Source of the DNA: Odocoileus virginianus
Taxonomy: Eukaryota; Chordata; Mammalia; Artiodactyla; Cervidae
DNA: 64,000 bases
Reading direction: 5' to 3'
NCBI RefSeq assembly: GCF_023699985.2
Contig: NC_069687.1
Location: 40,429,345 to 40,493,344, forward strand
In this document: piece after piece, positions 44,365-57,090 of the stretch
Layout: each line of letters opens with the position of its first letter
Numbering within the stretch: the first letter of the stretch is position 1
Notes under the pieces: generated by a model
Told to the model about the DNA's origin: nothing
Database searches by the model: none
Seen by the model: the letters and a program-made list of their open reading frames with translations, nothing else
Program-made: the position numbers and the translations under genes

Positions 44365-46413
44365 GTATTTATGTGTATAGAGTTGCTTCATTTCCTGTTC
44401 ACAGGCTGGTGTTTCCTTTGTTCTTAGCGTGTTCCGTGTTCGGGTGTTTTTTTCTTCTTCTTCTCTTGTTGTCGTTTAGCCACGTCCCAAGCCTGAGGTC
44501 TCTCGATTTTAAATAGCAGAGGGGAAATAAATAGGTTTGACTCAAGTGTTTCTAAGATCACGCCACGGCCCAACAACAGAGCTCTCACACTCCTCGTGCT
44601 GAAGATGTTCTACAGAAGTACCTAGCTCTTGAGCCTTTAGGGATTGACACAGGTGAATGCAAAACCAGAATATTGGGCATAAAAGACATAAGATGTCACA
44701 GAATAGTTTGGTCACATGTGATTTTTCTGGTGAGCTAGGGCTGCACGTTTCTATGTTTTTTGTAGGTTGACATAAACATGTAGTCTGCCAATTCTCCATC
44801 TTTTTTTTTTTTTATTTAAAGGAGTCCTATTTTGGTTTTCATAGTTAGAAAGAATTTGAAAGTTATATGTAGCTGGAATGTGTAAACTTCTTTCTTGAGG
44901 AGGAAGAATGAGAGATACATCCGTTAATACTAAGTTGTTGGCGGTGTGAAGTAAGCCCAAATCCCAATTTTGCGTTTACCACTTGGAGATGAAATTAAAC
45001 CATTAAAATAGGCCTTGCTGTCTTCACTTGTTAAGGTAGAATTTTCACCCTGTTAGACTTTTGGGGACACAGTGGTTTAAAAGCAGTGGCCACATCTGAG
45101 AACTGTCAGAGATTTAGCTTTGCTGTTAGAACCTGACATTCAATATGGTTTGATCATATTCCAAAATATCTTTTAGCTAATGGAAACATTTAGGAACATA
45201 TACATTGCAAAAGAAGCTTTCTTCTGTAAATACATTTTTTAAAAGCTTGGAATTAATGTGAATCTTAAAAATGCTTAGGATATGTGTTGCAGTGTGCATT
45301 TCAAAAAAGCTTGCATTGAAATAGTTATCACATTTCCCATAGTCACAGTGTACCTAAGTGTCAAGATTGGTATATTGATTTGATTTACTAGTTGAAAATA
45401 TAACATATGTAGTAAGGCCTTTATTGAAATTACAGTATTTCTAAATTTTCTATAGTACTGTCATTTTTGAATAAAAAGAATACATTAGAAGAGATTCAGG
45501 TAAATTAACACTGTTCCTACACTTCCTACCCAAAGGATGCTGGTGTATGACTAATAACCTCTTGAATTGTTTTAATAGTTAAAAATATGCTATGTGGCCG
45601 GCTGAAAACATTCCCCATGCTTCTGGGTTGATACCTGCTTGAATTGTCCCTTTCACAATTGTTCTTATGAGAGGTGTGGACTGGAAAAGTCCTGGGTAGG
45701 CTTTTCAGCTAATTAGCTTTATTATTAACAGTAAGATACTTGTTTTGGCCTCAGTTTACTTATCTGTACAAGAAGGGAATGAACCTTACAGTTAATCACT
45801 AAGATCAGTTTGTGCTAAGATTCTTTATCAGGAAATTACTGAACTAGTGTTAACACAGCAAGAGGTGGAGAAGTTATAACTGCCTCCAGGAGCAAGGCCT
45901 GGAGATTGGGATGGATAATTAACTAATTGAGATAACATCAGTTTTCAGTGTAGGAACAAAACACCATGACTGCTCTTAAAGTAAGAGATGTTTCCTTCTC
46001 TGTCTTATCCTCCTAAAGGATAGTTTTTTCCTTGCTTCCTGATTTAAATAATGGTTCACTTGCATATGTAATGTGGACCAGCTTGCTTTTTAAAGATTGT
46101 TGTGAATTGTTGATGTGATTGCTTTGTCTTTCTAAAAGCTTGCTCTATAAACAAATGTATAACAGATTGTTTTAGTACTGTAATGATAATACATTTAATA
46201 TTACCTCTTTATGAGTTTGTAGCTAATGGCAGAAAATAAATTTTCTGAAAGAAAAAAATTGTTTTCATGAACTACATTGTCTGTATTAGAGTTTGATACT
46301 TGTTATGTATTTCTCATTGCTGTATGTAAATTGGGCATTTAAAAATGAAAGAATCCTTTGTTTTGATTTAAAATGCTTATCAACTTATTATATTCAGTTG
46401 ATAGTGTCATTTC

Positions 46414-46828
46414 AGATTGTTGTTGTTCAGTCCCTAAGTCCTGTTTAATTCTTTGCGACCCCGTGGCCTGCAGCATGCCAGGCTCCCCTGTCCTTCACTA
46501 TCAAACTCATGTCCATTGAGTTGGTGATGCCATCCAGCCATCTCATCCTCTGTCACCCTCTTCTCCTGCCCTCAATCTTTCCCAGCATCTGTCACCCCCA
46601 TCTCCTCCTGCCTTCAGTATTTCCCAGCATCAGGGTCTTTTCCAGTGAGTCGACTCTTCACATCAGGTGGCCAGAGTCTTAGAGCTTCAACTTCAGCAAC
46701 AGTCCTTCCAATGAGTATCCAGGGTTGATTCCCTTCAGATTGACTAGTTTGATTTCCTTGCTGTCCAAGAGACTCTCAAGAGTCTTCTCCAGCACCACAA
46801 TTCGAAAGCATCAGTTCCTCGGTCCTCA
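46414..46828 (-). mobile_element. BovB 3' end with target-site duplication and internal duplication
   Basis: The reverse complement is the last 415 bp of BovB (GTTGTTCAGTCCCTAAGTCC ... CACAATTCGAAAGCATCAG). GTCATTTC at 46406-46413 recurs at 46829-46836. A local duplication (46549-46629) lengthens it. Confidence 0.94.
46549..46629. repeat. 39/42-bp tandem duplication inside BovB
   Basis: Unit 1 (46549-46587) and unit 2 (46588-46629) both begin TCTGTCACCC and end TTTCCCAGCA or TTCCCAGCA. The BovB 3' end as I know it has this segment once. Confidence 0.85.
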
Positions 46829-47349
46829 GTCATTTCGTGTAAACTAGACTTATTTTCTTGATTAAAGGAAGGTGGAGATCTTCTGGAGAGATAGTCCATG
46901 TTTATCTTGAATTATATTGTGCCATCATTTTCATCTAAACCATTGAAAATATTTATGTTCGAGACATGAGTTCAAGAATAATTTTCAATTCAAGTTATAG
47001 ATAAAACTTAATCTGCTGTTTCCTCTCTGACACTTTCCAAGAATAGTTACACTTTGTTCTGAGGCAGAAGTTGATCTTATATGTTATTCTTCATAAAAAA
47101 AAAAATAATACTGAAAATTTTGTGTGTGTGTTTCTGTGGATAAGAGGACATGCCAAGAGGCCAGTGTCAGGGCTGGCCATCGGCCTAGTAGGTTGGCCTT
47201 TCATTTGGAGGTTGTGAGAGGGGCAGAGTGCCTTTTACATTTGCCCTTCTATCTGTGTGGACTTCAGGTGAGGTTTGAAGGGGAGCAGATGGTCAGCTAG
47301 AAGACTGGGTTCACTCAGTTTTCCCTCATGGGAAAGTTCATGGAATTAT

Positions 47350-47475
47350 TAATATCCTCAGCTTTGTATTTAGAAACTTGAGGCTCAGAGAGTTTAGAGA
47401 ACCAGCTCAGATTTGCTCAGTTAATGATGGAGCTGCCATGTAAAGCCTGTTCTGTCACAGTTCTGAGACCTGTCC
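47350..47475 (+). mobile_element. MIR SINE fragment
   Basis: 'AGAAACTTGAGGCTCAGAGA', 'CAGCTCAGATTTGCTCAG' and 'ATGGAGCTGCCATGTAAAGC' follow the MIR 3' half. Confidence 0.7.
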
Positions 47476-48626
47476 TCCCTTCTGTACACTAGTGTTCCCA
47501 GCCTCTCTGAGCAATCTTGAGACTCTTGAACATCAAAAAAATGATGCAGACGTTTGTTTACCTGAGAGTTGTAGTTTTAGCATCATTTGATTGAGAAATA
47601 ATGAGAAATGAGGTGTTAAATGTTAAGAATTGATGATTAATGCAATCTACGTATGCTTGAAAACTTGCGGTATATATATATTGGGCAAGGTTAATGCATT
47701 GTAGCACTGATCCTTACAATGCTTCTGATTCCTGGCCTCCTGGGAAGAACTCCAGCCGTCAGTAGTCCTGGGCCTGCTGTAGGCTCCTCCTGAATGCTGC
47801 CTGGCAATTTCTTGGGTGTGCTAAAAACTATAAACCGGGAGCCTCCACTGTGTACAGTTTGTAAGCTGATGCAAATTCATTCCTTCCCTGCACTTTGTCA
47901 TGCTGTTTGTTTACTGTCTTCTTTCTCCCTTATTGGTTGGTAGTAAACTTAAGACCACAGAGATGTGGGGCTCTTGACCTTCACCTCGCTTGCAGCCAGC
48001 TGTCCAGTCAGTGGTAGCAGCTGCAGAAGGGGCCAGTGAGTGGTGCCAGCTGCTCAGAGGCTGGGGAAGCAGGCTGAGCACTTGGGGCCAGAGGTTAAAG
48101 ATAGAGAGGAGGGGAGCCCTGAAAGAGCCTGCTCATGGACCCCCGTAGGATTCCCTGACTGAGCTTTTAGCAGGGAAGGTATTGTGACGATATACCTGAG
48201 GTTTTAAATGTTGATTGTTAAAAAAGAAAAAAATATGTCAAAAATTAAATTAAATTAAAAAACACATGATTTCTCCATCTTCTATTAACATTAGAATTTA
48301 TTCTCTCAGAGTTTTTATGTGTCTGCATATAAGATGTACACCTCTAAAGACTGTTATTATCCTCTCGAGACCTCACTGTTTTTCACCCAAGGATATAACA
48401 TTAATATCTTTCCTTTAGAAAGGATATGAGAGTAAAGAAATATGTATTGAATGAGGAATTTTTGGGTGTGCATGATAAGAAATCTAATATTTATTTTACA
48501 AATTATTAATAAATTAGAAATTTTAGTGTTTGCTGGAATGTCCAGAGTTGCCTGTAGGTGTCCACCCTGTATTGTGTGTCCAGGGGTAGACTGACAGCTT
48601 TACTGTTTTGAATTAAGTAATTTCAG

Positions 48627-48950
48627 TTTTGGCTGTGCTGGGTGTTCGTTACTTTGCCGGGACTTCCTCTAGTTGCGGTGAGCGTGGGGCCACGCGTCCT
48701 TGAGGTGCCCGGCTTCTGGTTGCCGTGGCTTCTCTCGTCGTGAAGCTCAGGCCCTCGGTGCGCGGACTTCAGTAGCTGCAGCCCGCGGCCTCAGGGCTTG
48801 TGGCTCCTGGGCTCTGGATTGCAGGCTCAGTAGTTGTGGCACATTGGGCTTAGTTGCTTTGCAGCATGTGAGGTCCTCCCGGGCCGGGGATCACACGGGT
48901 GTCCCCTTCATTGGCAGGCGGATTCTTATGCACTGCCCCATCAGGGAAGT
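48627..48950 (-). mobile_element. CHR SINE, CpG-rich copy
   Basis: A nearly full-length reversed CHR element: TTTGGCTGTGCTGGGTGTTC, GGGACTTCCTCTAGTTGCGG, GCGCGGACTTCAGTAGC, CTCCCGGGCCGGGGATCACA, GCCCCATCAGGGAAGT. It keeps many CpG sites. The 127-codon frame at 48700-49083 is SINE-derived. Confidence 0.92.
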
Positions 48951-49984
48951 AAGTCCCAGATTGACAGGTCTTCTGGCCGGTGGAAAACAATTTCCTAACC
49001 CAAATGACCAGGTATGGGGATACTCAGATAGTTCAAAAAGCCCCCAACCTGGTCATGTCACTCAGGCATGGAATTTCTTATGAATCCAGAAGTTGCTTAC
49101 CTCAGTTATAAACCTTATTCTCTGATCTGTTCAGATGTTTCCAGGAGACAGATAATGCAGTTGCTTAGGATAATAGAGAGTTGTGGGGACTGTCGTACAC
49201 TGGAGAGTTTGGTTTTTTCAAAGTATTTAATTCAGTTACAAAAATCAACACCACTCTGGTGGTCGACCACATCTTCTGGGGATCCTAATCTACCGGGGCT
49301 CCCATTGCACAGTCCTTTCCTCATGGGATGTTATGGAAAGAGGCAATCCAGTTGACTGCTAAAGTGCATTTGCTTTCTTTTGAGTTTCTTAGAAAGGAGG
49401 TATGTAGGTGTGTGTGCAGGAGTTGGGGAACTGGGAGGGTGGAGAAGTGATTCCAGCATCTCAAAAAAGATTCATCAATTTTCACAATGCAAGAAGTACA
49501 TGTTCATTCTGAAATTTTGAAATATGTAATTATTTTGAAACCTTCAAGAGCTCCTGAAGGTATCAGAATGAAAAGAATGATCATTTTTTTTAAAATAAAA
49601 AAATGAGAATGCTTCTCTTACCAATGGGGACCTGTTTTCCATAATTTTTGGTTATATCAATTATTACACAAAATGATGTTTTTTTTAAAAAAATGTGTTT
49701 GCTGGATCCCTGGGAACCTGCCTTGGAGGTTTGGGGTGACTGGTAGAAGGGAGTGTAAAGGAAGCTGAATGAGTGAGAGCCAGGCTTTCACATCCCTTTG
49801 TAAATTACAGCTGCTCTATTTAGCTCTTTCTGTTTCGGTATAACATTTTTTTTGAAAAATGTTTCATTGGTAAATGAGTTTTAAAACCATTGACCTAAAG
49901 TAATCACCAATTTAACACAAGTTTAACTTTATTGAAGCTTATATATTTAAAAAAAATTAAACTCCATTTATTTCATGGATTAAA
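48951..49984. other. Intron sequence, nothing recognised
   Basis: No exon or repeat assigned. The frame at 49068-49355 (95 codons) has no recognised homology. Confidence 0.4.
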
Positions 49985-50165
49985 ATAATACTGCTAATGA
50001 TATTTATTGGGCATGGTCTTTGTAAGCTTTTTTGCCTACCTTACATCGTGTGTTTGCAACAAAGAAGACCAATAGGTATTTTGTCAGCTGTTGTGCATTT
50101 TATAGCTAAAGAAACTGTTGGGTAGTTTAAATAGTTTATGGTTAGTAAGAAGCTGAGTAGCGATA
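49985..50165 (+). mobile_element. MIR SINE
   Basis: 'TGATATTTATTGGGCATGGT', 'GCCTACCTTACATCGTG', 'TATAGCTAAAGAAACTG' and 'AAGAAGCTGAGTAG' follow the MIR order. Confidence 0.65.
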
Positions 50166-51109
50166 TACTGCAGTGTAAGTCAATGTTTTTGTGAGGTTTT
50201 AAGGGGCATGGGTTAGACTGGTGTGACTAGAATAGTTGGGAATGTTTGAGCCTGGGCAGGGAATGCTTTTGCTGATGGAATGTCTGCCAGGGGCAGTACT
50301 GAAAATCTGTTGCTTGACAGGGGAAGTGCCCGAGCCCAGTGCTAAGCAGTTATGGTAGGAAACTTACCTACATAGACTGTGGAATTCTTGTGCAAATATT
50401 GGGCCCATCCATTTAAATTCCCCATCATTTCTTTCGGCAGCATTGGGGAAAGAAGAAAAAAAAAAAAGGCATAAAAGTGAAATTTCATCAGTCTGAAAAA
50501 TATTTTGTAATTCTCTGCACACATTTGCTTTTGGGTGGATTGTGCTATAGTAGATAAGTATTGCTCTAAGACAGCTGTCACTGACTTAGTATGGAATTTT
50601 AATCAAGTTGTTGATATGTAACCTTTCTTTTTTTCATTCTCTAAATTTCTGCAATCCTGTCTCCCCTGTGCCCGCAGGAAAGACTAATCAAAATACGTTT
50701 TTATTAATAGACTTGTCATTCTTGTTTTATTGTGATCATACTTCAGGTTTTCTGTTCAGTTATCTCACTTCAGTGCTGGGCAATTCAACCCAACACATGC
50801 AAACATTTCCTCCTTTGAAGAAGCTTCTCTTCCCAGCCTTTCCTTGGTCAGTTTCACATCATTTGAGCCTGGTATGGGGAACTGCAGTCTCAGGTTTCAT
50901 GTATCCCACCTTCTTCTTCACCTTCTAAGCTCCACCAGCTTACTTTGAAATCATCGTTGGCACCTTCATCACTCCCCATGTCTACACTTGGTCTGGGCCC
51001 TGATCACCTTGACTTAGGTCAGTCACTTTTAACCAAGTGTCTTAAAATACTCGATTTAACAGCTACTCACCCATCCAGTTCATTTATACCTGAACTCTTT
51101 AAGCATTTA

Positions 51110-51300
51110 TTTAATCAAAGCATTTACCTGCTCAGAAGCTTTCAAATGCAACCAAGATTTTCTCTAGATTAAATTTAATTCCCATTCTTGACTTTAAAGA
51201 GCCACCTTTCCCATCCATTCATATATATTTCTCAGCCTTCCAAACGCTAACTTACTACTGTTTATTTATTGACATCATCTCTCTAATTAGTAGCAGTTTG
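51110..51300 (+). mobile_element. Possible L2 LINE fragment
   Basis: 'CTCAGAAGCTTTCAAATGC', 'ATTCCCATTCTTGACTTTAA' and 'TCTCAGCCTTCCAAACGC' are loosely L2-like. The assignment is weak. Confidence 0.35.
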
Positions 51301-53177
51301 TATTAACTCAGTGCACTAAGGATATATGGCTCTTCAAGGTTTGTTGATAGATAACATCTGTATTGCATAATATTCTTGGTTTGGCTATCAAGATCAGGGT
51401 TTTTATTATCACAAAGACTGATTGATTTCATCTTTCCTTTGACCACAAATGGCATCTCTGTGAAAATATGTAATGTGTTCACACAGAAGAGGATAGAGGG
51501 AGACCTGAGTGGAACAAGTTGAGATTGAGAAAACAAAAATGAAACCTGAGGAGGGTGTGTGGGATGAGAAAATAGATCAGTCCCAATCCGTTACTGAATA
51601 ACAACAACAGCTGGTCTCAATTGTAGTTTATTTGCATCTTGGTGACATCCGGTTTGTGGCTGACACCTTCTTGGTATTAAATGGAGGATGCAAATGATTC
51701 AGTGTTAAATTTAAAAGGAAGACATTCACATAAGCCTTTGAGCAGTCAGATCATTTTTCCTTATACTGGAATTAGCAACCAAGGTAGCTTCTTTCTGAAC
51801 ATTTTGAAATGTAGGTTGGAAAGACCTTCCCAATGGCCTGAAAGTGTTCTTAGGATTTGTTAACCAACTCTGAAGTGCTGTAGTTATTTGCATTTTCATC
51901 ACTGTTTTGTTTAAAAAACAAATGCAGGTTGTTATTAGCCAAGATTTAATTGTAAAATATTTACTGTGTTTGAAGTAGAGAACTGAGCCAGAGACTAATA
52001 TAACTAGTTTACATTTGCTAGACTTTCATATCTATGCAGAAAAAAAAAGATCAGGCAAAATTGGAAAACAACAGACCAAAATTACTATTAAGGATAGAGC
52101 TATATAAAAGACACAATGATAAGTCGAATAAAATAAGTCACACACATAAAATCAGTACTTTAAGAAGTAGAACTCTTTTTAGCAGGCTGCCCAGAGTATA
52201 GTATTTCCTAATATTTCTTAAATGATAATAATATTTTTCCTATGTGATAGCATTTCCCAAACTGTTTAATTAGCTGTTAAAATATGTAGCCAAATATGTC
52301 TGGGAAATGCTTAGTTAAACAATATTAAACAATTTTAATGGTTGTCTTCTTAGAGGCTTTTATATATTAGTGTGCATTATGCATACCCAAGAGGTGAATT
52401 AACTATTCAGGGTTTTTCAGACTTATTTGATTACAGATCTGGAACATCTCAAGAGAGCTGTTTTGTGGAAAATACTGTGGCAAACTCTGAGTCCTATTTA
52501 TTAAAAAGTTTTTGAGTAAACAACAGTATAATATAAATGGAAATTGCCGATTCACATTGAGCCCCTAAGAATTTATTTTCAGTCATTTTTACAGAACTTG
52601 CTTTATGACAGGGAAAGTCTTAGTTAAAGGCACTTGGCGTTTCATGCCACCAACATTTCTACATGAGAACTTATTTCTCTGGGCTGCTCACTCTCTCCTC
52701 AGTTGTATTGAAGTCATTTATGATGAGAGCTCTCATCTGTTCTTCTTTATGAAAGCACTGAAGTCAGCAGGGCCCTCTTTGGCACATGATTAGAAGTCAG
52801 CCTTTTAAGGACATGTTAGAGATAGATAATGATTCTGTGTAGCAGAAGGACTCGTTATGTCCTCTTAAATTCTGCTCTGACTGCAGTAGAGCCTCTTTGT
52901 GAGCCATCTTTGATAGAGTATATACTTTGGGAGAAGTTGGTGGTGAGAGAAGACTAGAATTTATCTAAATGTTTCCTTTCTTTGACAAATTACATTTAAA
53001 AAATCAATGAAGGTATCTATTTTGTAAAATCATTTTCCTCCCAGTGACCACATGAGAAAATTACTTGAAGGAGTTTTCAAACATTTCTGAGAATTTTTTC
53101 AACACCACTCTGGAAATAAACTCTCTCTTCTTTAAACAGCATCAGTCGTTAAACTTTAGGCAGCCACACATTACTTT

Positions 53178-53396
53178 GGGCGTCCCAGGTGACGCTTGTG
53201 GTAAAGAATCCACCAGTCAATTTAGGAGATGCCTGAGACAAGGATTCAATCCCTGGGTCAGGACACTGTCCTGGAGGAGGGCATGGCAACCCACTCCAGT
53301 ATTCTTGCCTGTAGAATCCCATGGACAGAGGAGGCTGGCAAGCTATAGTCCATAGGATTGCAAAGAGTTGGACACGATTGAAACGACTTAGCATGC
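53178..53396 (+). mobile_element. Bov-tA SINE
   Basis: GGGCGTCCCAGGTGACGCTT head, GGCAACCCACTCCAGTATTC, GAGTTGGACACGATTGAAAC. Imperfect flanking ACACATTACTT / ACACATGTTACTT suggests a target duplication. Confidence 0.94.
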
Positions 53397-53898
53397 ACAC
53401 ATGTTACTTGTGGTAACATATGTGTGGAGAATGAATTGTCTGCTTTCAAGTGCTCTCCTGGGGACAGAGGGTCAGGTCTGTGTTCAAAGTGATTCATGTT
53501 AACTTTTGATGTCTTTTTTTCTGTACTAACTACTGTTGTGATTCAGTGGAACCTCACACATACTGAGAATCTAGTTAGTTCTGGGTTTCTCATTTGGAAG
53601 TTCGTGTGCAAAATGTTAACATTGAATTTGTAATTGTGATAATACATTTATTCACCTACATGTATTCGTATCAGTGATCTTCTTCAGAACAAAGTCATCC
53701 ATATTAGCATGTGGGAGACCTAAGCAGAAGGCTAAAATCTGCTTCCTGGATAAAAGCTGGTGCAGTCATCCTTTCTCATTAAAATGCACCACAGCTAGAC
53801 ATGCAGCAGGAAAAAAACAGGCCCTCCAGCTGAAAAGCAGTCATTGCTTTATTATTACTACAGAACTGGATGTGATTTCTATAGTGATTGGTGCTGGT

Positions 53899-54016
53899 GG
53901 TTTAGTTGCCTTGTCCTATCTGACTCTTGCGACCCCATGGGCGATCGCCCCCCATGCTCCTCTGTCCACGGGATTTCCTAGGCAGGAATACTGGAGTGGG
54001 TTGCCATTTCATTTTT
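53899..54016 (-). mobile_element. Bov-A SINE fragment
   Basis: GGTTTAGTTGCCTTGTCCTA, GACTCTTGCGACCCCATGGG and AATACTGGAGTGGGTTGCCA. Only about the 3' half is present. Confidence 0.88.
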
Positions 54017-54868
54017 AGCTAACGAAGAAAGATGTTTGAATAGTTCACTGCGAGCTGCATTCTTTCTTGATTCTTCTTGGATCAGCCGATCCTTCTGGGA
54101 AAACTAGCCTAGAACAGTGAATTCAGTGAGTTTCGATTAAGTGATTTCAATCAGAGTTGCTTATTTCTTCACTGAGCTTGTCCCCCCCACTGACGAAACT
54201 TTGGCCAAGAAAGATTTTAAACTTAATATTTTGAAATCATACTAGTTTGATTTCATTTGAGCTTTCTGTGTTGACTTCCCATGTCATTAATTTAAAATTT
54301 CCAGTATCCTCAATTCTTGATGTCCAATATATACAAAATTCTTCCTAGCTGTAAGTAATTGGGGGAAAAATGTACTTAGGGTAATAGTTTCATAAAATAG
54401 TTTTTTAAAAACAAATGTTGACATTTTCAGCCTTTGGATTTTTCTGGGAAATGTTACATTTCAATCGTACTTTTAGAATTCAGGTGCTTAATACTCCAAA
54501 TCACTGAAAGCACCAAATGCTGTTGGAGATGTGGAGCAATAGGAATTGCTTTGGGAATGCCAAGCATAGGTCCAAGCACTTTGGAAGACAGTTTAGATAG
54601 ATAGTTTCTTGTAAAACTAAACCTACTCTGACCTGTGATTCAGTAGTCACACTCCTTGGTAGTTACCCAAAAGATTTGAAAAATGAATGTCCACATGAAA
54701 ATCTGCACATGATGTTTGCAGCAATTTTACTCAAAATGGCTAAATCCTGGATATAACCAACATGTCCTTACATGGTGGATGGATAAATAAACCGTGGTAT
54801 ATCCAGACAAAAGTAGAATGTTTTTCAGTGCTAAAAAGAAATGAGCTGTCAGGCCATAAAAAGACATG

Positions 54869-55062
54869 AAGTGAAGTCGTTCAGTCATATCCGACTCTTT
54901 GTGATCCCATGGACTGTAGCCTACCAGGCTTGTCCATGGGATTTTCCAGTCAAGAATACTGGAGTGGGTTGCCATTTCCTTCTCCAGGAGATCTTCCCAA
55001 CCCAGGGATCGAACCCAGGTCTCCCGCATTGTAGGCAGACGCTTTACCAGGGAAGTCCAGAA
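54869..55062 (-). mobile_element. Bov-tA SINE nested in L1, with 11-bp target-site duplication
   Basis: AAGTGAAGTCGTTCAGTCAT ... CGCTTTACCAGGGAAGTCC. AAAAAGACATG at 54858-54868 recurs at 55063-55073. Confidence 0.96.
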
Positions 55063-55476
55063 AAAAAGACATGGAGGAAACTTAAGTGCATTCTACTCAG
55101 TAAAAAAAAGCCAATCTGAAGGGCTGCATACTGTGTGGTTCCAACTACATGACAGAGACAAAACTATGGAGATAGTAAAAGGATCAGTGGTTGCTGGGAG
55201 TTAATGGAGAAGGAATGGCTAAATAGGTAGAACAGAGAATATTTAGAAGATTGAAACTGTTCCATGTGATACTGTATGGGTGGATAAATGTCATTGTGCA
55301 TTTGTGTAAGTCCATAAAATGTACAACATGAAGAGTGAACCCTAAAAATAAACTGTAGCTTCTGGATAATAATGATGTGTGGTATATGGCACTTACTAGT
55401 AGTAAATGTACTGCTCTGGTGGGGCATGTTGGTGATGGGAGGGGCAGTGCTTATGTTGAGTGCCAGGGGTATGTTT

Positions 55477-55690
55477 GGACTTCCCTGGTGGCTTATATGG
55501 TAAAGAATCCACCTGAGATGCAGGAGACTCAGCTTTGTTTCCTGGATCAGAAAGATCTTCTGGAGAAAGGAATGGCTACCCACTCCAGTGTTCTTGCCTG
55601 GAGAATCCCATGGACAGAGGAGCCTGGTGGGCTACAGTCCATGGGATTGCAAAAAGTCAGGCAGTGACTGAGTGACTAACACTTTCACAC
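55477..55690 (+). mobile_element. Bov-tA SINE nested in L1
   Basis: GGACTTCCCTGGTGGCTTAT, AAAGAATCCACCTGAGATGC, TTGCCTGGAGAATCCCATGG, TGACTGAGTGACTAACACTT. It has the opposite orientation to the SINE 0.4 kb upstream. Confidence 0.95.
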
Positions 55691-56134
55691 ACTTTTCATG
55701 AGGAATCTCTATATTCTGCTCAGTTTTGCTGTGAATCTAAAACTGCTCTAAAACAAAAAGTCTGTTTAAAAAAATTGCCAGGGGAAAAAAAGGCAGGTAC
55801 TTGCCAAAACTTTTCCAACTTATGATTCAGATCTATAGAAAGTTTAAGGATTTCTGTTTGTATTATACAAGTATATACATTTAAAACAGGAAAGTATAAA
55901 ATTAGCTATTTAGTTTTACTAAATAAAAGTGTCTTGGCCCAAAAGTGAAATGGGTAACCTGTATTATGGTTTTAGTATTTAGCTAATTTTGTAAAAGAAA
56001 ATCAGTTTTAAATTAGAAATCAATTTTATTTAAATGGAAATTATAAAACTGTACTAAATAATAAGTATTTTGTATTCCAGGTGACATCAGTAACTATTAC
56101 AAATTTTCTGTGCCTCCAGAATTTTAGTCACCAT

Positions 56135-56351
56135 GCTCTGTATTGTGTTTAGTTGCTCAGTCGTGTCCGACTCTTTGCAACACTATGGACTTTAGCCCGC
56201 CAGGCTCCTCTGTACATGGGATTCTCCAGGCAAGAATATTGGAGTGGGTTGCCATGCCCTCCTTCAGGGGATCTTCCCAACCCAGGGATCGAACCTAGGT
56301 CTCCTGCGTTGGAGGCGGATTCTTTACCATCAGAGCCTCCAGAAAAGCCTG
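56135..56351 (-). mobile_element. Bov-tA SINE with 10-bp target-site duplication
   Basis: TTGCTCAGTCGTGTCCGACT ... GGATTCTTTACCATCAGAGC. TAGTCACCAT at 56125-56134 recurs at 56352-56361. Confidence 0.96.
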
Positions 56352-57090
56352 TAGTCACCATAGAAATTCAGTATTGATAATGCCAGTGCATTTCTCAAAA
56401 CCAAGTAGAATTTGGTGCTATCGGATATTTCTGTGGCTGAATACTGAACTTAAACATATTTTTGAAACATTTCTCTCTTGCACACACATGCACATTTGCA
56501 CAAACCTGCAAAACCCTGAAATGACAGTGCAATTTAAGCTTTCCCTCTCAACATACAAAAATAACATTCTGAAGTACATTTGCAGACATTAAGAAAGTAA
56601 TCTGCCTATTTCATTCTCTCACATACACACATCCCCATATAGTTCTCAAAGATTGAAGGCACAGAGAATTGAATTACTTTGAAATTTTTTTTTTAGTGGT
56701 CAGGGATAGGTAAGCAAGGAACATCATATAATCTTTAAAAGTTTTGGTACCACATTACAGCTTTTAGAACCACCACAAACATGCATAAAGTTCTTAATGA
56801 TTACAAGTTTTACTGTGTTTGCAAATTAATTTTAGTCTAAATATTCAGAGATTATGAAATTGTATTTTATATTTTTCAAAGAAAATACTGCAAATGTAGT
56901 TTAACCGATAGTTATTTCACAATTCTTTATAACCTGTAACATTACAGCATGGTGTAGCACAATTAATTTGGATTATTTTAATCAACCCAGTCAAATGAAT
57001 TAGCCTCTCAAAGTCTAGATTTTATCATCTATGAAATGGCAGTAGTTATACTGCAGGGTTTGGAGGACTGAACTAGATAATAGTTTGGAA

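Larger units (their letters stand above)
54505..55780 (+). mobile_element. L1 ORF2 end and 3' UTR, split by two SINEs
   Basis: 'CCACATGAAAATCTGCACAT', 'GCAGCAATTTTACTCAAAAT', 'GGATGGATAAATAAACCGTG', 'GTTCCAACTACATGACAGAG', then 'CAGTTTTGCTGTGAATCTAA' and 'ACTGCTCTAAAACAAAAAGT' give the L1 3' order. SINEs at 54869-55062 and 55477-55690 interrupt it. The frame is broken throughout. Confidence 0.85.

Noticed and set aside
55164..55583. 139-codon minus-strand frame
   Set aside because: Antisense to L1 and to a Bov-tA SINE.
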